Shown here: positions 56,301-64,000 of the stretch, piece by piece
How positions within the stretch are numbered: the stretch's first letter is position 1
How the letters are laid out: every line of letters begins with the position of its first letter
DNA from: Bifidobacterium scaligerum
Lineage (GTDB): Bacteria > Actinomycetota > Actinomycetes > Actinomycetales > Bifidobacteriaceae
Reading direction: 5' to 3'
Assembly: GCF_002802865.1 (NCBI RefSeq)
Contig: NZ_PGLQ01000002.1
Span: forward strand, 96,110-160,109
DNA length: 64,000 bases
Program-made: the position numbers and the translations under genes
The notes under the pieces: model-generated
What the model was told of the DNA's origin: nothing
The model's database searches: none
What the model saw: only the letters and a program-made list of their open reading frames with translations

Positions 56301-59300
56301 CCACAGCATTGCCGACGGTCACCTTGACGGTGACGGAAGCCTGATATCCGTCCACATTCACCGTACCCTTGACGTTGAAATCTCCAGGCTTGGCGAAGGC
56401 GTCGGGCTTGATCTCATCCCATACGACATCAACCGTCTGTGTATCGGAATCACTGCTGGACCAAACGATCGTGGCCTGCTGGGGCAGCTGATCGGTCGGA
56501 TCCACACCAGCCGGCGTGGACAGTGCGGTCGTATTGACCGTGGCCGACTTGATGGTGGCATGGTTGACGATGATCTTCTGCGTGGCCTTCACGGCGTCCG
56601 AACCATCCACGATGCCGACGAGCGTGATGGTGCCGCCCTTGGGCCCCTGCCACGTGTTCGGCATGTCACCCCAGTCAACAGGCACACCTTCACGGGTCAA
56701 TCCGTTGTCAAGTGTGACCTTCACCGTACTCGGCAGCTTGCCGGTCGGATCAGTGCCGGCTTCGACAGTGATGTCGGCCAGTGTTTCGACCGAGGCAATC
56801 GTCGCGTTGACAATTACATACCGTCCGGCATCGTTCTGGATGAACTTCTTATCATCGGCGATGGTGCTCTGGCCGGGGTTCTTGGCGTAGGTGCCGCCGG
56901 TGATGTACTTCGTGTATGCCTGATCCTGATCGAAGGATGCAGGGTTCACGTCGAAATCGCCGCCGGTGATGGCGAGCTTGTTGGTGCCGGCGAGGGCGGA
57001 GATCGCCACGGTGGAGTCCTTATAGGTGCCGCCGTTGACGGTCAGCGAGGCGCCGTCTGCCTCGGGAAGAACGAAGATGGCCGCCTTGGTAACGGAAAAG
57101 TCACCGCCGTTGACGCTCAACGTGCCTTCTACGGAGGCGACCGGCGCACCAGTGCCCTTGTATGTGCCGTCCTCGATGGAAAGGCTGCCGCCTTTGGCCA
57201 CGTTGAACATGGCGTGCAGGTCATCGTTGTCTTCGTCGGCAGCGACCGAGTTGGATACGGTGCCGTTGCCGGTGACGGTCAGCTCGCTGCCGTCCTTGAC
57301 ATCGAACGTGAAGCCGGCAGTGTCGACTGTTTTGCCGTTCAGGTCAAGCGTGACGTTCTTGTTGACAGTGACGTCGGCGCTGAGGGTGGCGTTGTTCAAT
57401 GCCTTGACGGTCTCACCGTCGACAGCGGCGGAAAACGCCTCGTCGAAGGTGCTGTAATAGCTGAAGGAGCCATCCGCGTGGGCGATGCCGGCCGGAAGCT
57501 GGGCAGGGGCATAGGACATGCCGGTGTTGTCTTTGGTGAGGATGCCGCCTTCGAGCGAATCGCCGCTATTCACGTACAGGCCATATTTGGCCGTACTGCT
57601 ATTGCCTTCCACGGTGATGTTCTTGTTGGCGGCCTGTCCGAGGCTGGAGGTGAGTCCCACGCCCACAGTGCCGGCGAAGGTGTTGCCCTTGACGGTGACG
57701 GTATCCACATTACGCAGCCAGGCACCGTACACTTTGGCCGAGCCCGACGTGTTGACCGTGTTGCTTTCAATGGTGAGGTTCGTCACGCCGTATTCGCCGT
57801 TCGTCGCGGCGGTCCAACCCATCACGAAGAAGACAGAACCATCGGTGGAGTCGGCGTTGCCATTGAGCACATTGCCCTTGATGGTCACGTTGGTGGCACG
57901 CGCATCAGCAGTGCCGGCAAAACCGATTACTTGCGCAGCACCACTGGTGATTTTGGGCATGTTGAAGGTGTTGTCTTCGATGGTGAGTCCGTCGGAAGTC
58001 TTCTGGACATAGATGACTACCCACCCGGCGCTGGTCAGATCGAAGGTGTTGTCCTTCAACACAATGTTCTTGTTGCCGGAACCGTTCACGTTGATCAGCG
58101 GAGCGCCAGTGCCGGTGAAACGCACACTTTCTACGGTGACGCCATTGTTGCTGCCATTCGTGCTGGAGAACTCGATGGTGCCGCTCATGGCATGACCGTT
58201 GCCGTTGATGGTCAGGTTGGTTTTGCCGCTGATGACAATCTTTTCGGCGGTGTCGTCCTGCAACGTGATGACGTCACCGTCGCCTGCGGCCGTGATGGCT
58301 TCGGCGAGGGTCTTGTACTCGGCGTTGGTGCCGTCAGCCTTGGTGACGATGGCGGCCACATGCAGTTTGGCGCCGAAGGTGCCATCGCCGTTGTCATTGA
58401 CGACGTAATCCTTGGCGAGTTCGCTTTCAGTGGGCTTCACGTTGAACGTGCCGCCGGAGATGGCTACCGACGGGGTGCCGCTGGTGCTGGGTTTGAGGTC
58501 GCTTACGCCCTGCTTGTTGCCAGAGGTGAACGTACCGCCGGTGACGGTGATCTTGCCGTTATCGAGCGCACGCAGTGCGTAGCCCTTCTCGCTGACGACC
58601 GTAACGTCGCCGCCGATGGCGGTCTCGCCCACATCGCCCTTGGCGTCCTTGATGCCGGAAGCGCCAATCGGGAACATCGGTGCGGTGATGGTGCCGCCGG
58701 TGATGTTCGCTTTGTGGTAGGTCAGCACGGCGTAGAAGTTCTCGACGGGCTGGGTGATGGTGCCGCCGGTCATGGTGAAGGTGCCCCAGTCATCGTTCTT
58801 GACGGTGATTTTGCCACCGGTAAGCGTGCCGCCCTCAAGCGTGAAGGTGGCGCCGCCGTTGGCTCCATAGGCGTTGGCGGCGGAGTCGCCGTCATTGTCG
58901 GAACTGCTGTACCAACCGTTTGCCACCAGGCTGGAGCTCATGCCGGTGTTCGTGTCGGAGAACTTGACGACGGATGGAGCCTTAACGCTCATCGTGCCAA
59001 AGTTCTTCAGCACGTAGTAGGAGTTGCCGCCCGAGTTGGCCTTGTCGGTAGCCGGGTCGTAGGTGCTGGCCTCGGTGGAACGGGTGTAGTTGCCTCCGGC
59101 GAGGGTTGCGGTGGCACCGCCGTAGTTGACAACCGCAGCCTTGGAATGGGAGACGTTGTCAACGGTGCCGCTCTTCGCCGCGGAGGAATCCGTGACCGTG
59201 AGCATGCCCTTGTTGACAATGGTGTGCTTGCCGTCCTCGTTGGTGAGCTTGTGGCCGTTGAGATCGATCGTGACGTTCACACCGGCCGGGACCACGACGG

Positions 59301-60723
59301 ATTCGGTGGCGTCGGCGATCAGCGTGATCGTATCGTTCGCGCCGGCCTTGGCAAGAGCGTCGGCGATGGACATGTAATATTCGCTGCCGACCTGCGCGAC
59401 GGCGACATTGCCGGTGATCTCATCGGCTTCGCTCGACGTGGCACCGGTCACAGCTGCGGTGAGGTTGTCGTCAACCGTGAATTTGCCTTCGGCCGGGGCC
59501 TTGCCTGCGCCCGCGCCGTAATCGGCGACCAGAGCGTAACCGCCCTTGGGCAGTGTGGCGTTCTTGACCGCGTTGTTCTGTACGGTGCCGCCTGCGCTAT
59601 CGACAAGGCGGCCGACAAGGCCTGCTGTGCTGGATTTGAAGCCGGAGACGGTCGCGTTGGCGACTGAATTACCGGTGATGGTCGCATTGCCCTGCGCGGC
59701 ACCGATCAGGCCGCCCGCATCCGAGAGCGTGGCCGAAACCGAGACGCCGGTCACGGTGTTGCCGCTGACGGTGGAGCCGTTCTCGCCGATGTATCCGGCC
59801 AGACCACCGACTTTCTTGATGCCGGAGATGCCGTTGCCGCCGGTCTGCGTGACTGAGCAATTCGTGATGCTGGCGTAAGCATAGGCGACGATGCCGCCCG
59901 CGTAGGAGGACGACCAACCCGTTGATTTGATCGTCACACTGCCCTTGACGTGCGAGTTCACGATCGAGGTGTCCATGAGATTCGCCACGATGCCCGCGGC
60001 GCGAGTGACGCCTGTCACATCCACGTTCTCAACGGTGAGATTCTGGATGGCAGGGACCTGCTGGTTGCTCGCATCGACGAAATACAGATTGTTGACGGTA
60101 CCGAACAGGCCGCCGAATGTGTACTTGCCATCCGTCACGGACGTGGCCTTGGTGACCTTCAGATTGCTGATGGTGTGTCCACCGCCGTCGAAAGAGCCGG
60201 CGAAATCGTGAATCGGTGTCCAATCCTCGTTGCCCAAATCGATATCCGCGTTCAGCTTGACGTACTTGCGGAAGTACGGTCGGTTCGGCGTACTGTTCTC
60301 CGTTTTGTTGTTCACCGAATCGCGGAACGATGTGAGCGCCGCGAGATCGTTGATGAGATACGGGTCGGTTTCCGTACCAGAACCCGTCGCTCCGGTGAAC
60401 GGTACGTCGCCGATCGTGTCAGCGTCCACCTGCGCGTCAACGTTTGCGTTGTCGTCAGTCGTTTGACCGTCCGACTGATTCGTCGCGGTAGTGTGATCAG
60501 TCGCCTGATTATCGGTTTGATTGGCTTGATCGCCGGAATCTGAATCCTGAGCCGGTTGCGTATCAGCGGTTTGTGTGTCAACCGTTTGCGCGTTGGTCTG
60601 CTCGGATGTTCCTTGATCCGCGGGATCTTCGGCATACGCCGCTGGAATACCGAAGCCCAGCACGGCAGCTGCCGTCACCGATGCGGCACCTACCTTCAAT
60701 CCTTTATATACATCGTTGCCCAT
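53317..60723 (-). CDS. Very large cell-surface protein: beta-helix plus bacterial Ig-like repeats, wall-anchor-like C-terminus
   Basis: About 2468 residues from the ATG at 60723; GAGAGG lies ten bases upstream, and the frame open to 60825 is not used. A signal peptide ends near AAYAED (about residue 32). Residues 33-110 are rich in Gln, Thr, Asp and Asn. Right-handed beta-helix turns follow from about 115 to 1290, including GLUG-like GGLIGAAQGNATITGNS. From about 1295 to 2395 come Ig-like Big_4-type domains of 80-90 residues, with one Big_2 domain at about 1895-1980 (VTWTSSNEKVATVD). A five-domain cassette occurs twice. The end has an Asp/Asn-rich linker, TPLSSTG, a membrane helix and RKRR. 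It is probably an adhesin; the ligand is unknown. Confidence 0.85.
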   Translation of the reverse strand: MGNDVYKGLKVGAASVTAAAVLGFGIPAAYAEDPADQGTSEQTNAQTVDTQTADTQPAQDSDSGDQANQTDNQATDHTTATNQSDGQTTDDNANVDAQVDADTIGDVPFTGATGSGTETDPYLINDLAALTSFRDSVNNKTENSTPNRPYFRKYVKLNADIDLGNEDWTPIHDFAGSFDGGGHTISNLKVTKATSVTDGKYTFGGLFGTVNNLYFVDASNQQVPAIQNLTVENVDVTGVTRAAGIVANLMDTSIVNSHVKGSVTIKSTGWSSSYAGGIVAYAYASITNCSVTQTGGNGISGIKKVGGLAGYIGENGSTVSGNTVTGVSVSATLSDAGGLIGAAQGNATITGNSVANATVSGFKSSTAGLVGRLVDSAGGTVQNNAVKNATLPKGGYALVADYGAGAGKAPAEGKFTVDDNLTAAVTGATSSEADEITGNVAVAQVGSEYYMSIADALAKAGANDTITLIADATESVVVPAGVNVTIDLNGHKLTNEDGKHTIVNKGMLTVTDSSAAKSGTVDNVSHSKAAVVNYGGATATLAGGNYTRSTEASTYDPATDKANSGGNSYYVLKNFGTMSVKAPSVVKFSDTNTGMSSSLVANGWYSSSDNDGDSAANAYGANGGATFTLEGGTLTGGKITVKNDDWGTFTMTGGTITQPVENFYAVLTYHKANITGGTITAPMFPIGASGIKDAKGDVGETAIGGDVTVVSEKGYALRALDNGKITVTGGTFTSGNKQGVSDLKPSTSGTPSVAISGGTFNVKPTESELAKDYVVNDNGDGTFGAKLHVAAIVTKADGTNAEYKTLAEAITAAGDGDVITLQDDTAEKIVISGKTNLTINGNGHAMSGTIEFSSTNGSNNGVTVESVRFTGTGAPLINVNGSGNKNIVLKDNTFDLTSAGWVVIYVQKTSDGLTIEDNTFNMPKITSGAAQVIGFAGTADARATNVTIKGNVLNGNADSTDGSVFFVMGWTAATNGEYGVTNLTIESNTVNTSGSAKVYGAWLRNVDTVTVKGNTFAGTVGVGLTSSLGQAANKNITVEGNSSTAKYGLYVNSGDSLEGGILTKDNTGMSYAPAQLPAGIAHADGSFSYYSTFDEAFSAAVDGETVKALNNATLSADVTVNKNVTLDLNGKTVDTAGFTFDVKDGSELTVTGNGTVSNSVAADEDNDDLHAMFNVAKGGSLSIEDGTYKGTGAPVASVEGTLSVNGGDFSVTKAAIFVLPEADGASLTVNGGTYKDSTVAISALAGTNKLAITGGDFDVNPASFDQDQAYTKYITGGTYAKNPGQSTIADDKKFIQNDAGRYVIVNATIASVETLADITVEAGTDPTGKLPSTVKVTLDNGLTREGVPVDWGDMPNTWQGPKGGTITLVGIVDGSDAVKATQKIIVNHATIKSATVNTTALSTPAGVDPTDQLPQQATIVWSSSDSDTQTVDVVWDEIKPDAFAKPGDFNVKGTVNVDGYQASVTVKVTVGNAVATKVEPTETVVDTIATNAPDAKLGKVKAKVTWSDGTTTDEDVTWPAIGADQYAAEGTFEVTGTVKDVQINGADATITVTVNVAARVITTVTPSDTRIEVETAGDADPKPSVTGKATLTWNDGKASTVDVSLTLPDDWNHPRTAHDVAVIGRVNGWDADIPFTVHVKAASATGATASGVSTEEKVAPVLPETAVVTWSNGETSAEKIEWPSIDTDQYAAQGSFEVTGTVKGVQIDGKDATVTITVTVTAATIAGVDNPADTVVTASGTKPALPATLTAHWSNGTDSQVGVTWAESDAYKTLAGGDYELTGTVAGWDGKVNVKVHVTPATPIKLANDGKVEATTKTGVAPELPGKLDVVWSNGDKVAAAVSWNDIDSALLGKVGTFTATGTVTVPSDASGLTEGATEITTRTFPVTATVTVEAVPVTNVTVAVDSPDLAIGSTAKATAAVKPGNATDQKVTWTSSNEKVATVDANGNIKALAEGTAEITATVGGVTSKAVKVTVTNVVVKVEPTAASVDTIATNKPDLSQVKATVTWSDGTTTTEAVTWKAIDADRYAAAGQFDVTGTVKGITIDGKKATVTVTVNVAARAITAVTPSNESIEVATAADTDPKPTATGKATLIWNDGKTSTVNVPLTLPDGWNHPRTAHDVAVTGRVDGWSGDVPFTVQVKAAKVIGAAGPAGVSTLEKVAPVLPQTAVVTWSNGETSSEAIIWDTYDEAKLDQAGEFTVTGSVKGQSVTVAVTVVAATITGVDSPADPVTTASGEAPDLPATLTAHWSNGTDSQVGVTWAESDAYKALAGGDYELTGTVAGWEGEVSVQVRVTPATPSKLANDGAIEVTTKAGVMPQLPAETDVVWSNGDTLAAAVVWNDIDTALLAKVGTFTVSGTVTVPADASGVAAAADAEESQTVTFTITATVTVTADSTTNPDDGDNDDNDGDNDDTDKGNDKTDNNGSAAKPNKTPLSSTGVAVGGIAGLSALMAFLAGIVLSFSRKRR

Positions 60724-60854
60724 GGGCCTGAACCTCTCCCGTCGTAGCGATGCGTTCGCAAGGTGCAAAAGCATAAGAGCGCCCGGAATTACGAGCCATC
60801 CTTGGGCTGCGCAATAGGGGCACACTTAGGGGGTAAGTTTACCGGAAACGCATG

Positions 60855-60889
60855 AAAAAAGCTCTTCCGCAGCGCGTTGCAGAAGAGCT
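60855..60889 (-). terminator. Terminator of the M20 peptidase gene
   Basis: Stem arms AGCTCTTC (60860-60867) and GAAGAGCT (60882-60889), followed on the minus strand by TTTTTT (60860-60855). It lies 35 bases beyond the peptidase stop. Confidence 0.8.
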
Positions 60890-60923
60890 GTAATGAGAAC
60901 GAAAACAGGCCGGAATAATGCCT

Positions 60924-62315
60924 CTACTTATCTGCCTTGCCGAGCTTGTCGAGCAGCAACGCTTCGGTGATGACGTTGTCCTTAAGTCCCGGCAGAGAGA
61001 TGGACTCGTTTGGACTGTGCGCGTTGGCTTTCGGGTCCTCCGGACCGGTGACCAGTACCTGAGCATCCGGGAAGAGACGCTGCAGCTCGGGAATGAACGG
61101 AATGGAGCCACCTTGCCCTTGATTGATCGGGGCAACGCCAAACGCCTCCTCCATGGCCTCCAACGCATCCTTGGTGGCTTCCGCATTCGGATCCATGGCC
61201 CATCCCATGCCGTTCTCGCCGGCCTCAACCTCCACTTCGGCACCGAACGGCGCGGAACGCTTGAGATAATCCATCAACGCGGACTGAGCTTCCTCTGGAC
61301 GCTGGCTCGGCGCAGTGCGCAGAGAGAGACGGAATCGTGTCTCCGGGCTGATCACATTGAACGATCCCTCGACCGGCTGGGCGTCGAAGCCAATCACCGT
61401 CAAGCTCGGCTTGGTCCACAAACGGGAGGCAAGCGAACCGGTGCCGGCGAGCACATACCCGTCGACCACTCCGGCGTCGGCTCGAACGCCAGTTTCATCC
61501 ACATCCTGCTGCAGACCGCCTACCGGCTCTTCAGAAGCGACACCGGGCACCGCCAGTTCGCCATTCTCGTTGTATAGCGAAGAGATAAGCATCGCGGCGA
61601 GTGTGTTGGAATCCAGAATCGGGCCGCCATACTGACCAGAATGCACCGGATGCTTCAGGCCACGCACAGTGACGTCCACCGTAGTGTTGCCACGCAACGA
61701 AGTAGTCAGAGAAGGAATGTCCGCCGCCCAATTGCCTGAATCGGCCACGATGATCACATCTGCGGCGAACTCGTCCTTGTGTGCGGAAACGAAGGGGATG
61801 AAGCTCGGCGAGCCCATCTCTTCCTCTCCTTCGATGAATACCTTGACGTTCACCTTGAGATCGTCGCCCAAGGCTTTCAATGCGCCGGAATGGATGGCGA
61901 TGCCGCCGCCATCGTCAGCCGAGCCGCGTCCATAGAGACGGCCGTCGATCTCGGTCGCGACGAACGGGTCGGTATTCCAAGCGGAAGCGTCCGGCACAGG
62001 CTGCACATCATGATGTGCATACAGCAGCACGGTAGGGGCGTCCGGCGAGACGATACGAGAACCGATGACCTCCCATGCGCCCGGAGTGCCGTCCTCGTTC
62101 GTGGCCTGCACCACTTTGGCGTCCACACCCACCAGCTTGAGCTCATCGGCCACGAATTCGGCGGAACGCTTCATATGTTCGGCGGTGATGCCTTTGGCGG
62201 AAACCGACTGCAAAGCGATTTTGCGCGAAAGCAACTCTACGATGCGATTCCAGTCGGATTCCACGCGCGAACGGATCAGATCGGCGTCCAGCGTGCCGGC
62301 GTCAGGTGCGGTCAT
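60924..62315 (-). CDS. M20-family metallopeptidase (dipeptidase-like)
   Basis: A 463-residue cytosolic-looking di-zinc peptidase. The metal and catalytic residues sit in LLYAHHDVQP, the Asp of GRGSADDGGGIAIHSGAL, the Glu pair in IEGEEEMGSPSF and the Asp of IVADSGNW. The dimerisation domain lies at about 205-360 (TVDVTVRGLKHPVHSGQYGG is the usual entry). The C-terminal GPEDPKANAHSPNESI carries the last zinc His. The start at 62315 has GAGGAGGG directly upstream. It most likely cleaves short peptides; the exact specificity is unknown. It diverges from the DUF3043 gene. Confidence 0.92.
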   Translation of the reverse strand: MTAPDAGTLDADLIRSRVESDWNRIVELLSRKIALQSVSAKGITAEHMKRSAEFVADELKLVGVDAKVVQATNEDGTPGAWEVIGSRIVSPDAPTVLLYAHHDVQPVPDASAWNTDPFVATEIDGRLYGRGSADDGGGIAIHSGALKALGDDLKVNVKVFIEGEEEMGSPSFIPFVSAHKDEFAADVIIVADSGNWAADIPSLTTSLRGNTTVDVTVRGLKHPVHSGQYGGPILDSNTLAAMLISSLYNENGELAVPGVASEEPVGGLQQDVDETGVRADAGVVDGYVLAGTGSLASRLWTKPSLTVIGFDAQPVEGSFNVISPETRFRLSLRTAPSQRPEEAQSALMDYLKRSAPFGAEVEVEAGENGMGWAMDPNAEATKDALEAMEEAFGVAPINQGQGGSIPFIPELQRLFPDAQVLVTGPEDPKANAHSPNESISLPGLKDNVITEALLLDKLGKADK

Positions 62316-62408
62316 ATGCCCTCCTCTATATATAACGGCGTCATTGCAGCGGTTATGGTCCGCAAACACCACTTGAACAGTGTCTGAACGTCACCGTAAC
62401 CTCAAAGC

Positions 62409-63029
62409 ATGACATGGAATCCGTTCAAGAAGAAGGAAGAGGCTCAGGCTCCCGCTGAGCCGGCCGTCACCAAAACCAATCCCAACGGGCCGAAGGGTCG
62501 CCCTACTCCGAAGATGAAGAAGGCGCAGGCCGCCGGTATCCGTCCTCTGGTTCCCGCCGACCGCAAAGCCAGCGCCAAGGCCGCAAAGGCACGTCTGCGC
62601 GAGCGCGAGAACGCCGAATACGAAGCCATGCAGAAGGGCGATCTCAACCACATGCCCAAGTCGGAGCGTCTGCCGTGGCGTATTTATATCCGTGATTACG
62701 TGGACGCCCGCATCAATCTCGGCGAATGGTTCATCCCGGTGATGATCGCCGTGCTCATCGTATCCATGGTGGTCACATCCGTATCGCAAAACCCGTGGGC
62801 GAACATCGTCATGATGGTGATCATGTACGGCTACCTCGCCGCCATCATCATCGACGTATGGCTGATGTGGCGCAAGCTCAAGGCCAAGCTGATCGCCAAG
62901 TACGGCGAGGCTTCCGTGGCCAAGGGCTCCCGTTCCTTCTCCTACGCTTGGAGCCGCTCCATCCAGATGCGTCGTTGGAGGCTTCCGAAGCCGCGTTACG
63001 ACAAGCGCGGTCATTGGCCGCAGGATTAA
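62409..63029 (+). CDS. DUF3043 membrane protein
   Basis: A 206-residue protein of the actinobacterial DUF3043 family; function unknown. Residues 1-70 are charged, with GPKGRPTPKMKKAQAAGIRPL as the family hallmark. KSERLPWRIYIRDYVDARINLGEWFIPV leads into two membrane segments (about 108-130 and 135-155). The C-terminus is basic and aromatic, ending RRWRLPKPRYDKRGHWPQD. The ATG at 62409 gives the usual opening TWNPFKKKEE. It is divergent from the peptidase and followed by a terminator. Confidence 0.9.
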   Translation: MTWNPFKKKEEAQAPAEPAVTKTNPNGPKGRPTPKMKKAQAAGIRPLVPADRKASAKAAKARLRERENAEYEAMQKGDLNHMPKSERLPWRIYIRDYVDARINLGEWFIPVMIAVLIVSMVVTSVSQNPWANIVMMVIMYGYLAAIIIDVWLMWRKLKAKLIAKYGEASVAKGSRSFSYAWSRSIQMRRWRLPKPRYDKRGHWPQD

Positions 63030-63108
63030 TCCCCTCGTTGCCGTCGTGCGCGGACCAACATTCTGCGCGCAGAATCATCAACCAGTGATGCTGCCGGCGT
63101 AACACGAT

Positions 63109-63143
63109 ATGGCTCCCTATGATGGGAGCCATAGTTGTTTTTG
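63109..63143 (+). terminator. Terminator between the DUF3043 gene and the reductase gene
   Basis: A nine-base perfect stem (63109-63117 against 63124-63132) followed by a T-rich run ending at 63142. It lies 80 bases after the DUF3043 stop. Confidence 0.8.
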
Positions 63144-63221
63144 CGCACATACGAATACGTACACGAGTCCTGCGGGCATGCCGGGCAACCCGGATAATCC
63201 GCATTCGATCAAGGAGGATGC

Positions 63222-64000
63222 ATGAGCGAACAGTTCGACGTGGCGATCATCGGAGCCGGGCCCGGTGGATACTCCACCGCCCTTCGCGCCGCGGAACTGG
63301 GCATGAAGGTGGCGCTGATCGAACGCGACGCCACGGTGGGAGGCACATGCCTCAACCGCGGATGTATTCCCTCCAAAGCCCTGATCACCGCAACCCACAC
63401 CATCGACACCGTGCATCGCGCGGCCGAATTAGGCGTCAACGCCTCCGTGGACGGCATCGATTTCGGCACGCTGCGCGACTACCGACTGCGCATGGTGGAC
63501 ACCATGGTCCGCGGTCTCTCCGGTCTGTTGGCCCACCGCGGCATCACCGTGTTGCGTGCCTGCGCATCCTTCAATGCCGATGAAACGGATGCGGACGGCC
63601 GCCATATCGTGCATCTGCTTCCCTCCCCCGGGCAGAATGCCATTCAGGTCTTTCACAAGGCCGACGTACCCGAACCTGCTGGCGAAGCGCTGGATATCAT
63701 CGCCGCAAATGTAGTACTTGCTACCGGGGCCTCACCCCGTCCATTGCCCGGCAACCCGTTCGCCGGAGCGCTTATCGATTCCACACAGGCGTTGGAGCTA
63801 AACGAGTTTCCCTCTTCGGCGGTGATTATCGGCGCAGGGGCCATCGCACTGGAATTCGCTTCGATGTGGAATGCGGCCGGCTCGAATGTCACGCTGCTGA
63901 TTCGCAAGGACCGCGTACTGTCCGCATGGGATCGCCGTTCCAGCATGACCCTGACCCGCGAGCTCAAACGTCATGGAGTCAATATCATTACCCGCACCCA
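63222..64000 (+). CDS. lpd: Dihydrolipoamide dehydrogenase-like flavoprotein, N-terminal part (runs off the window)
   Basis: About 260 N-terminal residues of a pyridine nucleotide-disulfide oxidoreductase. The FAD loop is DVAIIGAGPGGYSTALRAAELG. The redox disulfide is in GGTCLNRGCIPSKALI, which is the dihydrolipoamide dehydrogenase form. A second FAD motif, VVLATGASPRPLPG, and the NAD loop VIIGAGAIALEFASMW are present. AAGGAGG precedes the ATG. The C-terminal His-Glu dyad is off the window. Bifidobacteria are not known for a pyruvate dehydrogenase complex, so its partner is not obvious. Confidence 0.88.
   Translation, partial: MSEQFDVAIIGAGPGGYSTALRAAELGMKVALIERDATVGGTCLNRGCIPSKALITATHTIDTVHRAAELGVNASVDGIDFGTLRDYRLRMVDTMVRGLSGLLAHRGITVLRACASFNADETDADGRHIVHLLPSPGQNAIQVFHKADVPEPAGEALDIIAANVVLATGASPRPLPGNPFAGALIDSTQALELNEFPSSAVIIGAGAIALEFASMWNAAGSNVTLLIRKDRVLSAWDRRSSMTLTRELKRHGVNIITRT

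Noticed and set aside
55810..59667. A plus-strand open frame of 1285 codons opposite the surface-protein gene
   Set aside because: It lies wholly antisense to the repeat-rich surface gene, has no ribosome site or family features, and its repeats only mirror those of the coding strand.
63100..63145. Possible attachment site or mobile-element end, because similar GGCTCCC hairpins recur in the window
   Set aside because: These are short terminator stems of similar composition after different genes, each in the right place for termination, without flanking duplications.

Overview
The window reads as a stretch of a Bifidobacterium chromosome, probably from the B. longum group. The evidence is a high-GC actinobacterial gene set, a complete arginine operon in the order argC-J-B-D-F-R-G-H, a ykoEDC transporter and thiSGF locus each behind a TPP riboswitch, and a long Ig-repeat surface protein. 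The genus call is inference from gene content; no marker gene such as 16S rRNA is present. I recognised no rRNA or tRNA gene, insertion sequence, prophage or CRISPR array.

Layout. 1-8.6 kb: the N-terminal end of pth, a GNAT acetyltransferase, a UPF0182 membrane protein, a membrane-anchored family 3 glycosidase, and the coupled run proA - unknown protein - nadD. 8.7-13.8 kb: glyA and thrC, transcribed divergently, then an AlbA_2/Schlafen-type protein preceded by a dense repeat that looks like an operator. 13.8-17.6 kb: a ytr-like operon (GntR/YtrA regulator, ABC ATPase, two permeases) and a second GNAT protein. 17.6-29.6 kb: the conserved actinobacterial block tyrS - TPR protein - HAD phosphatase - 55-residue protein - tlyA - nadK - recN, here split between tlyA and nadK by an opposite-strand module of trkH, trkA and a bactofilin-like gene. 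trkH carries an apparent one-base frameshift.

29.8-34.2 kb: a CmpB-type membrane protein coupled to an HD-domain protein, then the thiazole genes thiS-thiG-thiF and a rhodanese, controlled by a TPP riboswitch and a leader terminator. 34.3-44.0 kb: the arginine genes, with ArgR-type boxes before argC and before argG and an unusually long spacer before argH. 44.1-49.7 kb: a two-TM protein, pheST and a SpoU-type rRNA methyltransferase. 49.7-53.2 kb: a nested palindromic element and the riboswitch-controlled ykoE-D-C transporter, which ties to the thiazole genes because HMP is the other half of thiamine. 53.3-60.7 kb: a roughly 2470-residue surface protein built from beta-helix and Ig-like repeats. 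60.9-64 kb: an M20 peptidase, a DUF3043 protein and the start of a dihydrolipoamide dehydrogenase-like gene.

Most of the window is core metabolism. The points most worth a second look are the palindromic array near 49.7-49.8 kb, the operator-like repeat at 11.95 kb, the arginine/aspartate-rich TPR protein, the trkH frameshift, the bactofilin-like gene and the duplicated Ig cassette of the surface protein. None of these amounts to a proven new system.
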